From positions 1 through 33,691 of the forward strand of contig CALUMJ010000029.1 in assembly GCA_944321715.1 (NCBI GenBank): a stretch of 33,691 nt of DNA, read 5' to 3'. Shown here in pieces: positions 21,131-29,804 of this stretch. Under the pieces are notes generated by a model. The model was given only the letters and a program-made list of their open reading frames with translations. It did not search any database and was not told the DNA's origin. This DNA is from an uncultured Muribaculaceae bacterium. GTDB lineage: Bacteria; Bacteroidota; Bacteroidia; Bacteroidales; Muribaculaceae. How positions within the stretch are numbered: the first letter of the stretch is position 1; the number at the start of each line of letters is the position of its first letter. The position numbers and the translations under genes were made by a program.

Positions 21131-21330
21131 TTGCGGGCGGCGAAGCCGTCTGACTTCCTCGTAGCACGGTGTCAAGCACCCTACAGGGACGTAAGAACCG
21201 CCCATGGTGGCATCTTCGGCGAAACGGTCTTGAAAAGGTCGAACGCAGCCCCCGTAGCCGATGGATGCCCCTCGCAGAGCGGCTATGCCTATCTTCCACC
21301 GAGGGCCTGTTGGCAAAGGTGTTAAGCTGC
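21131..21330. other. GC-rich structured intergenic segment; part of gap 21075-21782
   Basis: This 200-bp stretch is far more GC-rich than the flanks and full of complementary pieces. GGGCGG (21135-21140) pairs with CCGCCC (21198-21203), enclosing a GGTG/CACC hairpin (21168-21180). GGCATC (21209-21214) plus TCGGC pair with GCCGA plus GATGCC (21257-21269). It could be a structured RNA or a folded interspersed repeat. Open frames exist on both strands, but I see no reason to call a protein. Confidence 0.4.
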
Positions 21331-21449
21331 CTATGGTCGTTCTTTCTTCTCTGCAACAAATGTAAGAAAAATACTCGGTTTTGCTTCATTATCTTGCATA
21401 AATTTTGTTTGGGCTGCCCTTTTCCGCCGAATGTGGTGGTAAATGGTGG

Positions 21450-21615
21450 GTGTGTCCAAAATGGCAATGCCTGAAACAATCAGCAATTATCGGGCAGGTA
21501 ATGTGTAGAGTCTGTATCAAAAATGAAATTCTGAATTATGATGCAGCTCGTTACTACCTCAAGTACATCATATCGTGGTCACAATCGGGCGGTCGTCGAG
21601 CCGCCATGATATGTC
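21450..21615. repeat. Copy of the GTGTGTC..AAAAT intergenic element
   Basis: The left end GTGTGTCCAAAATGGCAATG and the following CCTGAAACAATCAGCAATTA match the complement of 32230-32268 closely. The right part, with GTCGTCGAGCCGCCATGATATG, matches the same element's other arm. An extra 40 or so bases with GTCTGTATCAAAAATG lie in the middle. From 21616 to 21782 I see no further gene; the sequence is AT-rich. Confidence 0.6.
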
Positions 21616-21782
21616 AAATCTACAATATGTCAAATGTATTATTATGATACATCTCCTCGTGCAAAAATTGTGCAAAATTGTATTATGAGGTACTCCCTTT
21701 CCTCAGGCTACATGGCAGGTAAATTAAGGAGTCGTGCCTGTGAGCTACAAAAACTTTCTGCCCCGGTCAAGAACGTGGTTGT

Positions 21783-22922
21783 TTATAGTCCGATTCCCAT
21801 ATTTACAGTCGCTGCTCCGTCGTTAGGTTTTCCATCAAGCTCGTTTAAAATATAATAAGATTGCTGGTCGCCTTGTTCTACACCTTTTTCGGCCCAGTAA
21901 CGAGCAAGTTTCAAATCTTTCCTTTCGCCTTTGCCCTCCATGTAGCATTGTGCTAACATCCCCATTGCATAACAATTACCGTTTTCGGCACATTTGCGAT
22001 ACCAATTCACAGCTGCTGTATAATCAATGGGTTGTCCATTTTTCCCCCAATAATAAATTTCGGCAAGTGTTATTTGTGCATTGGCATAGCCCTGTTCTGC
22101 TGCCTTTGTGTACCAAAGCACAGCTTTGTTGTAGTCTTGTGGCACACCGAAACCATTGGAGTAACTCACCCCAAGGTTGTTTTGTGCAGCGGCACAGCCC
22201 TGTTCCGCCGCTTTTGAGAACCAAAGCACAGCTTTGTCGTAGTCTTGCGGCACACCGAAACCATTGACGTAACAAAGTCCAAGGTTATTTTGGGCATCGG
22301 CAAATCCCTGTTCTGCTGCCTTTGTGTACCAAAGTACAGCTTTGTTGTAGTCTTGTGGCACACCGAAACCATTTTCGTAACATCACCCAAGGTTGTTTTG
22401 TGCATAGGCATAACCCTGTTCCGCCGCTTTTGTGTACCAAAGCACAGCTTTGTTGTAGTCTTGCGGCACACCGAAACCATTGACGTAACACCACCCAAGG
22501 TTGTATTGTGCAGCGGCAAGACCCTGTTCTGCGGCCTTTGTGTACCAAAGCACAGCTTTGTTGTAGTCTTGCGGCACACCTTGTCCTTTTTCGTAACAAT
22601 AACCAAGAGTGTTTAGGGCTTTGTCATAACCCTGTTCTGCAGCCTTGGTTAACCAATGCGCAGCTTTTGTATAGTCTTGCGATACACCGTACCCCTCATG
22701 CAAACACCAGCCATACATATATTGCGCAGGGGCGTAACCCAATTCTGCGGACTGACCGAAGAGCCGGGCAGCTCGCACGGTGTCGGCTTTCACTGCTTTG
22801 CCGTCATAGTAGGCGTATGCCTCGAAATAAATACTTTCAGCCTGTGATGGCTGCGTTTGTGCCATGATTGCGCAATGCGCCATTACCATACACAATGCCA
22901 CTACTGATAAATACTTTCCCAT
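21783..22922 (-). pseudogene. Secreted Sel1-repeat protein interrupted by an in-frame stop
   Basis: The frame would encode 379 residues: a signal peptide (YLSVVALCMVMAHCAIMAQ), then about nine Sel1-like repeats of 36 residues (pattern GVPQDYNKAVLWYTKAAEQG), then a unique tail ending in MGIGL. A TGA at 22383-22385 interrupts it in LGWCY, where other repeats have TGG for Trp. The two halves (179 and 192 residues) stay in one frame. Several repeats are nearly identical at DNA level (108-bp units), so the array is young and prone to slippage. Sel1 proteins are solenoid scaffolds for protein-protein contacts. The simplest reading is a recent nonsense mutation; a short 179-residue product remains possible. 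Confidence 0.8.
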
Positions 22923-22949
22923 TTGCCATTGATTTAAATATTAATACTA

Positions 22950-22957
22950 CAAATATA
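22950..22957 (-). promoter_or_regulatory. -7 element of the Sel1 gene
   Basis: TATATTTG on the minus strand lies 28 nt before the start at 22922 and fits TAnnTTTG. Upstream is an eight-C run (22976-22983), and no clear -33 box is seen. Confidence 0.45.
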
Positions 22958-23124
22958 TAAAGAAGATTTAAATTACCCCCCCCTAAAGTTGAAATAAACT
23001 AAAAAACAATCTTAGGAACAGCAAATATCCCGCATTTTTCATGTGTTGCACACAGCTATTTTATGTAACTATTCATTAAAGCCCGACAGGTTGTGCGATT
23101 GGGCCGGGAGGGTAGCGACGGCGT

Positions 23125-23295
23125 TCATTCACGGGGTGGATGGGTGGTGGGTTTCTTGCACGACTTGGCGAGGGGGCAGCCGGTGCATTGGGGAGTGTCG
23201 GGAGGGCATTTGCTGCCTGGCGACAACGCCCGGACGACAGCATAGCACACCGCTGCCGCTAATGCGATGCCCACAGCCACGTATTGCCACATCAT
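23125..23295 (-). CDS. FeoB-associated-type Cys-rich membrane protein (copy 2)
   Basis: 56 residues. The start ATGATG overlaps the stop of the full NUDIX frame by 4 nt. It has one N-terminal transmembrane helix and Cys 30, 37, 40 and 46 in the cluster ending CTGCPLAKSC. It is identical to copy 1 over the first 48 residues, then ends in PTTHPPRE instead of PYKPSNSIKKQE, because the duplication boundary falls inside the gene. It is the last gene of the long minus-strand run from yip1. The Cys pattern suggests metal or Fe-S related function, unproven. Confidence 0.65.
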   Translation of the reverse strand: MMWQYVAVGIALAAAVCYAVVRALSPGSKCPPDTPQCTGCPLAKSCKKPTTHPPRE

Positions 23296-23791
23296 AGAGC
23301 AAGCACTTGTTTCAATCGGGCAAATTCTTGCTCAAAATTGGGCGTGAAAACGCCTTGTCCGAGCGAAGCCTCTATTTCGGCAACTGTCCAGAAACGCCCT
23401 TCGTCGATTTATACTGGGTCGGGTGCGATGCACGTTTCATCATCGACCACGGCCATGAAAGTGTTGACCAGCTCGCGCTCGACACGGCTATGGAATACAT
23501 AGCGGTAAAGCAAGCGTGGCTCGATACCGTGCAGACCCAGCTCTTCGCTTGCTTCGCGCCGCAAAGCGTCTTCGACGCTTTCGCCATAATCGACATGTCC
23601 GCCCACCGACGTATCCCATCGTCCCGGCTGTATGTCCTTGTTCATCGACCTTTTCTGCAAATATAGCTCGCCGGCATGGTTGAACACATGCAGATGCACC
23701 ACGGGGTGCAACAGCATCGTGCCGGAGTGGCATTCACGCCGGGTGGCACTGCCTATGACATTTCCCTGTTCATCGACAAGCGGGAATAATT
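23149..23791. repeat. 643-bp direct duplication, copy 2
   Basis: Partner of 18348-18990 with one mismatch. Here the NUDIX start codon and its overlap with topB are intact, so this is probably the parental location. Confidence 0.95.
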
Positions 23792-23804
23792 CTTCGCTAC
23801 TCAT
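23409..23804 (-). CDS. NUDIX hydrolase, cut short by an in-frame TAA
   Basis: 131 residues from ATG 23804, overlapping the topB stop by 4 nt. The NUDIX box is canonical (GHVDYGE at 69-75, REASEELG at 83-90), and the N-terminal ECHSG and HPVVHLHVFN are like isopentenyl-diphosphate isomerase/YfcD-type members. A TAA at 23409-23411 ends this frame, but the same frame continues for exactly 38 more sense codons (IDEGRFWTVAEIEASLG... to LKQVLAL). It then stops at 23292 in a 4-nt overlap with the next gene. The related proteins I know have this extra segment (DGGRFW-type), giving about 170 residues. So the gene looks truncated by one nonsense codon, likely once GAA. Copy 1 carries it too. Activity of the short form is uncertain. 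Confidence 0.75.
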   Translation of the reverse strand: MSSEELFPLVDEQGNVIGSATRRECHSGTMLLHPVVHLHVFNHAGELYLQKRSMNKDIQPGRWDTSVGGHVDYGESVEDALRREASEELGLHGIEPRLLYRYVFHSRVERELVNTFMAVVDDETCIAPDPV

Positions 23805-25843
23805 TTCACGCTAAATTTTGATTTAATAAGTTTTTGTAACTCTTGTGGTTGCAGGTCGGGGCTATACTCGTCGAATGACAGCCGCAACGTGCAACCGTTC
23901 TTGTATTCGCTACAGCCATACGCCGTGCTGCCTTTTAGCAGATGCCCTTTGCCGCAAATTGGGCAGACGATGTCGCCCACCGATTTGACGGTAGCTGCAT
24001 GTTTACGCGGTTTCTTTGCTTTTTTGGCTTCCTCTTCCTTTGGGATTACTATGCTGCCGTGGCCGTTGTCCGACAGCACATTTATGACAATCTTTCCGAC
24101 CATCTCTTTCAGCTCGGCTATGAACGAAGCGGCATCATACTCCTTACGCTCGATTTTGCGCAACTTGTTTTCCCAAATGCCAGTCAGCTTTGCCGATTTG
24201 AGTAATTCTTCGTTAATAGTGTCAATCAGTGCAGTGCCGGCCGCCGTGGCAACTATGCTTTTCTTCTCGCGCCGTATGTACCGGCGCTTGAACAAGATTT
24301 CAATGATGGCGGCACGTGTCGATGGGCGGCCTATGCCATTCTCTTTCATCGCATCGCGCAGCTCCTCGTCATCGACCGACTTTCCAGCTGTTTCCATGGC
24401 ACGCAGCAACGTACCCTCGGTGTATAGCTTGGGTGGCTGCGTGGTTTTCTTCAGCAGTGACGGTTCGTGCGGCCCCGTTTCATCGACGACGAATTGCGGC
24501 ATCAGCTGGTTTTCGGCATCATTGCCAGTGTCGGCCGCAGTGGTTTTGTCGCGGTCGTATATTTCCCGCCAGCCTTTCACGGTAACCTGCTTACCCGTGG
24601 CCTTGAACTCGACCTTTGCGGCCTCGGCTGTGACCGAGGTTTGCAGAAATTCGCAATCGGGATAGAAAGCCGCAATGAAACGCCTCGCCACCATGTCATA
24701 TACCCGTTTCTCTTCCATAGTCAATGCCACGGTTTGCGGCGGCACATTGGTGGGGATTATGGCGTGGTGGTCGGTAACCTTGGAGTTGTCGAATACTTTC
24801 TTTGACTTTGGTATTTTTTTCGACAGCACCGGGGCTGTGAGCGAGCTGTATGGCGACAGGGCCTGTAATATGCCACCGACCTTGGGATAAATGTCTTCGC
24901 TCAGGTAGGTGGTATCGACACGCGGATATGTTGTCACTTTTTTTTCGTAAAGCGACTGTATGTAGCGCAGCGTTTCCTCGGCAGTGTATCCAAGTTTCTT
25001 GTTGCATTCCACTTGCAGCGATGTCAGGTCGAATAGCCGCGGCGGAGCTTCCTTGCCACGCTTTGTCACCACCGATGTTATGCGCAGCGGTGCGTCCTTG
25101 ATGGTGTCGATTACCTTTTGTGCGTCGGCTTCGCTTTTGTAGCGGCCCTTTGTCGAGTTGAACGTCACGCCGCGGTACAATGTCTTTATTTCCCAGTAAT
25201 CCTCTGGAACAAAAGCCGCAATCTCTTTTTGACGGTTCACGATAAGAGCCAGCGTGGGAGTCTGCACCCGGCCAATCGACAGCACGTTGCCGCCGCTTTG
25301 CGAATACTTGAGTGTGTAGAGCCGCGTGGCGTTCATGCCCAATATCCAGTCGCCGATGGCGCGCGAAAGGCCTGCGAAATAGAGCGAGTCGAAGTCGGCT
25401 TGCGGGTGCAAGTTCTTGAATCCTTCACGTATGCTCTCGTCGGTTAGCGACGAAATCCACAACCGTTTCACAGGCTTGCTGCACTTGGCTTTCTGCATCA
25501 CCCAACGTTGTATTAATTCGCCTTCCTGCCCGGCATCGCCGCAATTGATAACCTCGTCGGCTTGTCCGATGAGGCTTTCAATCACATGGAACTGCTTTTC
25601 TATGCCTTTGTCGTCAATCAGCTTTATGCCAAACCGTGTAGGTATCATGGGCAATGCACCGAGGCTCCATTTTTTCCACGTTTCGGTGTAGTCCTGAGGC
25701 TCCTTGAGCGTGCACAGATGACCGAAAGTCCAGGTCACACAGTAACCTGCACCCTCGTAATACCCGTCACGCCTGACTGTCGCGCCCAATATGGCGGCAA
25801 TATCCTTTGCAACGCTTGGTTTCTCGGTAATGCAAACTATCAT
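23801..25843 (-). CDS. topB: Type IA DNA topoisomerase III
   Basis: 680 residues. The Toprim domain has Glu 7 (ITEKPSVAKDIA) and the acidic cluster DAGQEGE (103-109). The catalytic Tyr 306 is in TTYPRVDT, and LSIGRVQTPTLALI (188-201) is the conserved DNA-binding segment. The C-terminus has a zinc finger (CPICGKGHLLKGSTAYGC). It relaxes negative supercoils and decatenates DNA through a single-strand break. It lies 14 nt after mazG and overlaps the NUDIX start by 4 nt. Length and motifs are normal for the chromosomal TopB of this phylum. Confidence 0.95.
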   Translation of the reverse strand: MIVCITEKPSVAKDIAAILGATVRRDGYYEGAGYCVTWTFGHLCTLKEPQDYTETWKKWSLGALPMIPTRFGIKLIDDKGIEKQFHVIESLIGQADEVINCGDAGQEGELIQRWVMQKAKCSKPVKRLWISSLTDESIREGFKNLHPQADFDSLYFAGLSRAIGDWILGMNATRLYTLKYSQSGGNVLSIGRVQTPTLALIVNRQKEIAAFVPEDYWEIKTLYRGVTFNSTKGRYKSEADAQKVIDTIKDAPLRITSVVTKRGKEAPPRLFDLTSLQVECNKKLGYTAEETLRYIQSLYEKKVTTYPRVDTTYLSEDIYPKVGGILQALSPYSSLTAPVLSKKIPKSKKVFDNSKVTDHHAIIPTNVPPQTVALTMEEKRVYDMVARRFIAAFYPDCEFLQTSVTAEAAKVEFKATGKQVTVKGWREIYDRDKTTAADTGNDAENQLMPQFVVDETGPHEPSLLKKTTQPPKLYTEGTLLRAMETAGKSVDDEELRDAMKENGIGRPSTRAAIIEILFKRRYIRREKKSIVATAAGTALIDTINEELLKSAKLTGIWENKLRKIERKEYDAASFIAELKEMVGKIVINVLSDNGHGSIVIPKEEEAKKAKKPRKHAATVKSVGDIVCPICGKGHLLKGSTAYGCSEYKNGCTLRLSFDEYSPDLQPQELQKLIKSKFSVK

Positions 25844-25857
25844 CGGCTACCTTGGCA

Positions 25858-26646
25858 TTATTTTTCCAGGTTTTTTGCCTCGTTCCAATAATTATCCATC
25901 TCGGCAAGTGTCATTTCGTTTAATTCGCGACCCTCTTCGCGGGCACGGTTCTCGACATGATTGAAACGGTTGATGAACTTGCGGTTGGTCTTTTCGAGAG
26001 CTGTGTCGGGGTTGACGTCATACAATCTTGCAGCATTTACTATGCTGAACAGCAGGTCGCCAAATTCCTTTTCTTCGTTTGCCGTGTCGCCCTTGCGCAT
26101 TTCGGCTTCGACTTCGCCGAGTTCTTCTTTAACCTTTGCCCACACATCTTCGCGCTGTTCCCAGTCGAAACCCACGTTGGCAGCTTTCTCCTGAATGCGG
26201 AATGCTTTGATGAGCGAAGGAAGCGATGATGGCACGCCGGCAAGCACAGTCTTGTTGCCGCCTTTCTCTTTCAATTTTATTTGTTCCCAGTTGTGCGACA
26301 CTTCTGATGCACCATCGACGTGCACTGTGCCGAACACGTGTGGGTGGCGGAATATCAACTTTTCGCGCAACGCGTCGCACACGTCGGCAATGTCGAAGCG
26401 CCCCTGTTCGTCGGCAATCTTGGAATAAAAGATTATGTGCAGCAGCACATCGCCCAGTTCTTTCTTTATGGTTGTAGCATCGTCGCCAAGCAATGCTTCC
26501 GACAATTCCATCACTTCTTCGACAGTGTTGGGGCGCAGGCTCTCATTGGTCTGCTTTGCGTCCCAGGGGCATTTCACCCTCAGCTCGTCGAGCACATCGA
26601 GCAACTTGCCGAATGCTTCGAGCCGTTGATTTCTTGAATTAGACAT
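25858..26646 (-). CDS. mazG: Nucleoside triphosphate pyrophosphohydrolase MazG
   Basis: 262 residues with two MazG domains. The first has EEVMELSEALLG (43-54) and ELGDVLLHIIF (63-73), which supply the EExxE and ExxD magnesium ligands. The second has EELGEVEAEM and EFGDLLFSIVN. The enzyme hydrolyses NTPs to NMP and pyrophosphate, cleansing damaged nucleotides and in some bacteria affecting ppGpp. The ATG overlaps the dsbD stop by one base (TAATG). Normal length. Confidence 0.95.
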   Translation of the reverse strand: MSNSRNQRLEAFGKLLDVLDELRVKCPWDAKQTNESLRPNTVEEVMELSEALLGDDATTIKKELGDVLLHIIFYSKIADEQGRFDIADVCDALREKLIFRHPHVFGTVHVDGASEVSHNWEQIKLKEKGGNKTVLAGVPSSLPSLIKAFRIQEKAANVGFDWEQREDVWAKVKEELGEVEAEMRKGDTANEEKEFGDLLFSIVNAARLYDVNPDTALEKTNRKFINRFNHVENRAREEGRELNEMTLAEMDNYWNEAKNLEK

Positions 26647-28622
26647 TATTTATTGTAATTAGAAAGACCTTCTTTCAAAAATTCCACAAATTTATCGACA
26701 TTTTCATCGTAATACACAGGGCCGGCAGCAAGCGACCCGTCGGAATTGAGGATTACGTAGTAAGGTTGCGAATTTGCTCCGAACTTGTAGCGTTGCAAGT
26801 AGCTCCATTTGTCGCCCACGGTGCGCAATTTCACTTCCTTGCCATTTTCATTGACGATTATCGGCTCGGGCAGGTCGGTTTTGTCATCAACCATCAGTTT
26901 CACCATCACGAAGTTTTCTTCGAGCAGCTGGCGTACTTGTGTCTGGTCAAGCACAGCAGCTTCCATCTTGCGGCAATTCACGCAACCATAGCCCGAGAAA
27001 TCGACAAGCACCGGTTTCCCCTGCTTGGCACTTTCGCGCATGCCTTCCTCATAGTCGTCATACTCGGCGAAGCCTCCACCATACAGGTTGAAGTCTTGCG
27101 TGTATAACGGTGGAACGAATGCGCTGACGCTCTTGAGCGGTGCTCCCCACAATCCCGGCAGCAGATACACGGCAAATGCAAGCGAAATCATGCCAAGGAA
27201 CAGGCGCAGGACGCCAACACCCTTAGGCGCGGCATCGCCGGCAAGGTGTAGCCTGCCAAGCAGGTACATGCCCAACAGCCCGAAAATAACTACCCACAGC
27301 GACACAAACACCTCGCGGTCGAGTATTCCCCAGCCGTAGGCAAGGTCGGCAACCGAAAGGAACTTGAGCGACAACGCAAGCTCGATGAAGCCAAGCACCA
27401 CTTTCACCGTGTTGAGCCATCCGCCCGACTTGGGCATACCTTGCAGCCATGACGGGAAGAGTGCAAACAGCATGAACGGCACGGCAAGTGCAACGGCAAA
27501 GCCAAGCATACCTATTGCCGGGCCGGTAATGTTGCCCATGCTCGCAGCCTCTACAAGCAGAGTGCCGATAATAGGTCCGGTGCAAGAAAACGACACAAGC
27601 GTCAACGTGAATGCCATGAAAAATATGCTCAGCATTCCCGATGTGCTGCCGGCCTTACTATCCATTTTGCTGGCCCACGAGTCGGGAAGTCTTATTTCAA
27701 AAGCTCCGAAGAACGAAATGGCAAACACTACGAGCAGCAGGAAGAATATTATATTGAAAATGGCGTTGGTCGATAGGGCATTGAGCGAACTTGCGCCGAA
27801 TGCACCTGTAATCAACAGCCCGAGGGCGAGATATATGACAATTATCGACAAGCCGTAAATCATGGCATCACGCACCGACTTGCCACGTGAGCCGCTTTTC
27901 TTGAGAAAGAAACTCACCGTGAGTGGTATCATGGGCCACACGCAGGGCGTGAGCAATGCCAGCAGTCCGCCTATGAAGCCTGCGAAAAATATATACCACA
28001 GCGAATATGATGCAGTGCTGCCATTGATGTCACCCTCGTTGCGTATATCGACCGGTTTCCACAAATCTTCACTCGAAAAGTCGGTAACCGATTGCTTATG
28101 AGGTTTAGTCGGGCTGCCAGTTTGCACGCCCACCTGCGACGATTGTTGCTGCTGCTCGGCAGCATTGGCAAACTTGAACTCTTCATTGGCCGGGGCGCGG
28201 CAAGTCACATCGTTGCATAGCATGTATCTCACATAACCCTCGATGGAATATGTGCCATCGGGATTTGCCAATTTGAATTGTTGGCTCAGTGTGACCTCGT
28301 TTTCCCACCAGCCAAGTTTCAGGTTAAATACTACATCGACTTGTTCATGTGGATTGCGGTCGGCAACCGTGTTGCCAACAAGTTCTATACCATCGGTTTT
28401 TTCCCAATTGATGCTGGTAGCGACTGGGCCTCCTTCGGGAATATCGAGTGCATACAAGTGCCATCCTTTGTCGATGTGGGCGTGGAACGTCATCACGCCA
28501 GTTCCATCTTCATCGACTTTTATCGATGGTTCCCACTTGATGGGATTCAGTATTTGCCCCCATGCCGATGTAAAAACCGCCATGAATAATACAAAGCTCA
28601 ATATCAGCCTGTTTCTCATCAT
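26646..28622 (-). CDS. Thiol:disulfide interchange protein DsbD family
   Basis: 658 residues from ATG 28622. Upstream in-frame codons would run into the preceding gene (stop at 28643), and the signal peptide RLILSFVLFMAVFTSAWG starts here. Order: signal peptide, periplasmic N-terminal DsbC/DsbD-like beta domain (to about 190), about eight transmembrane helices carrying the paired cysteines in TPCVWP and SFSCTG, and a C-terminal thioredoxin-like domain with GCVNC. It carries reducing power from cytoplasmic thioredoxin across the inner membrane to periplasmic disulfide or cytochrome maturation proteins. Alternative start 28619. Confidence 0.92.
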   Translation of the reverse strand: MMRNRLILSFVLFMAVFTSAWGQILNPIKWEPSIKVDEDGTGVMTFHAHIDKGWHLYALDIPEGGPVATSINWEKTDGIELVGNTVADRNPHEQVDVVFNLKLGWWENEVTLSQQFKLANPDGTYSIEGYVRYMLCNDVTCRAPANEEFKFANAAEQQQQSSQVGVQTGSPTKPHKQSVTDFSSEDLWKPVDIRNEGDINGSTASYSLWYIFFAGFIGGLLALLTPCVWPMIPLTVSFFLKKSGSRGKSVRDAMIYGLSIIVIYLALGLLITGAFGASSLNALSTNAIFNIIFFLLLVVFAISFFGAFEIRLPDSWASKMDSKAGSTSGMLSIFFMAFTLTLVSFSCTGPIIGTLLVEAASMGNITGPAIGMLGFAVALAVPFMLFALFPSWLQGMPKSGGWLNTVKVVLGFIELALSLKFLSVADLAYGWGILDREVFVSLWVVIFGLLGMYLLGRLHLAGDAAPKGVGVLRLFLGMISLAFAVYLLPGLWGAPLKSVSAFVPPLYTQDFNLYGGGFAEYDDYEEGMRESAKQGKPVLVDFSGYGCVNCRKMEAAVLDQTQVRQLLEENFVMVKLMVDDKTDLPEPIIVNENGKEVKLRTVGDKWSYLQRYKFGANSQPYYVILNSDGSLAAGPVYYDENVDKFVEFLKEGLSNYNK

Positions 28623-28642
28623 TTTTTGTCTTTTTTGTAGAA

Positions 28643-29782
28643 TTATAACGAAGCCTTGTAATATAAATACACGGCTATGATAGTATATAGCACATTGGGT
28701 ATCCACATTGCCACGAATGGCGACGTGTAGCCCGAAACGGCAAATGTCGATGTGATAGTGGTGAACAATATGTAGGAGAAGCTAAGTACAAGCCCGATGC
28801 CTATGTTCACGCCCATTCCGCCTTTCACTTTTCGCGATGACAGCGACATGCCTATAATCGTCAGTATGAACGCCGCAGCCGTTGAGGCGTAACGACGTTC
28901 AAGTTCTATTTCAAAATTCTTGATGTTGGCCACACCTCGGCTCTTTTGCCGCTCTATGTAGCTGCGCAATTGCGGCAGAGTGAGTGTCTCCTGGTCGTTT
29001 TTTGCAATCAAGAAGTCGCGCGGTTCCATTTCGATGATGGTGTCGAGGCTGGTGCCGCGCACGATGTTCTCGCGCAGCCCCTCGAAGTTGCGTATGGTGT
29101 AGTTCCGCAGCCGCCAGCGGTAAAGCGTGTCATATTCCACACGGTCGGCAGTCATGCGCGACTTCAGCACTTTATTGTCGAACTTGTCGAGCGAGAAGCG
29201 GCGGCCGCTCTTGGTGCGATTGTCATAGCTCGACATATATGCTATGACACCGGGCGACACTTGCAATTGAATATTGCGTCCGTAATTAACCTCCTTGTTT
29301 CGCACATACTTGTTGGTGTAAGCGATGCGTTCCACATTGGCCGGAGGGATGACGTATGCTGCCAGCAAGAACGAGAACACGGCTATCACTGCCGCCGACA
29401 CCATATATGGTACAACCAGCCGGCGGTAACTGATGCCACTCGACAGCATGGCAATAATTTCGGAATTGTCGGCAAGTTTCGATGTGAAGAATATAACGGC
29501 AATGAATGTGAACAGCGGGCTGAACTGGTTGGCAAAATATGGCAGGAAGTTGACAAAGTAGTCAAAGACGGTTTCTTCGAGCGGGGCAGTGAGCATGGCA
29601 TCGAGTTTCTCGTTGATGTCAAACATCACCACAATGGCGAGCAACAGCAATATCGAGAACACGTATGTACCGAGGAATTTGCCTATGATGTAGCGGTCAA
29701 TCATTTTCACAAGCGGCTGCCGTGCCTTGCTTGTGTCACCGTCACCATTTCTGCGGAATAATCGTCTTAACTTGATTTTCAT
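28643..29782 (-). CDS. LptF/LptG family permease
   Basis: 379 residues. The N-terminal pair of transmembrane helices (YIIGKFLGTYVFSILLLLA and FIAVIFFTSKLA) has the family signature SEIIAMLSSGISYRRL at its cytoplasmic turn. Next comes a periplasmic beta-jellyroll (about 140-290), then helices with TIIGMSLSSRKVKGG near the C-terminus. LptF and LptG form the membrane part of the LptB2FG exporter that pulls lipopolysaccharide from the inner membrane. Which of the two this is cannot be told from sequence alone. It lies 22 nt after tgt, a common neighbour in Bacteroidales. The N-terminal 25 residues before MIDRYI are basic and may be cytoplasmic. Confidence 0.9.
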   Translation of the reverse strand: MKIKLRRLFRRNGDGDTSKARQPLVKMIDRYIIGKFLGTYVFSILLLLAIVVMFDINEKLDAMLTAPLEETVFDYFVNFLPYFANQFSPLFTFIAVIFFTSKLADNSEIIAMLSSGISYRRLVVPYMVSAAVIAVFSFLLAAYVIPPANVERIAYTNKYVRNKEVNYGRNIQLQVSPGVIAYMSSYDNRTKSGRRFSLDKFDNKVLKSRMTADRVEYDTLYRWRLRNYTIRNFEGLRENIVRGTSLDTIIEMEPRDFLIAKNDQETLTLPQLRSYIERQKSRGVANIKNFEIELERRYASTAAAFILTIIGMSLSSRKVKGGMGVNIGIGLVLSFSYILFTTITSTFAVSGYTSPFVAMWIPNVLYTIIAVYLYYKASL

Positions 29783-29804
29783 CTATTATTGAAATTTACG
29801 TGTA

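Noticed and set aside
21119-21479. Open frames of 60-120 codons on both strands over the GC-rich intergenic segment
   Set aside because: Several frames are open at once because of base composition. None has a plausible start context, signal or domain, and the DNA is better explained by RNA-like or repeat structure.
22024-22616. Long alternative frames (80-150 codons) across the Sel1 repeats on both strands
   Set aside because: They simply follow the 108-bp tandem repeats in the wrong frame; the Sel1 frame carries the signal peptide and the 36-residue pattern.
22024-22700. Regularly spaced repeats as a possible CRISPR array
   Set aside because: The repeats are contiguous 108-bp coding units of a Sel1 protein, with no unique spacers and no cas genes nearby.
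22976-22983. Run of eight C upstream of the Sel1 gene as a phase-variable tract
   Set aside because: It is short, lies more than 50 nt before the start codon and outside the -7 element, and length variation cannot be seen in one sequence.
28623-28706. Upstream start of the DsbD-like protein at 28706
   Set aside because: It would overlap the end of the LptF/G gene by about 60 nt and put 28 residues before a clean signal peptide.
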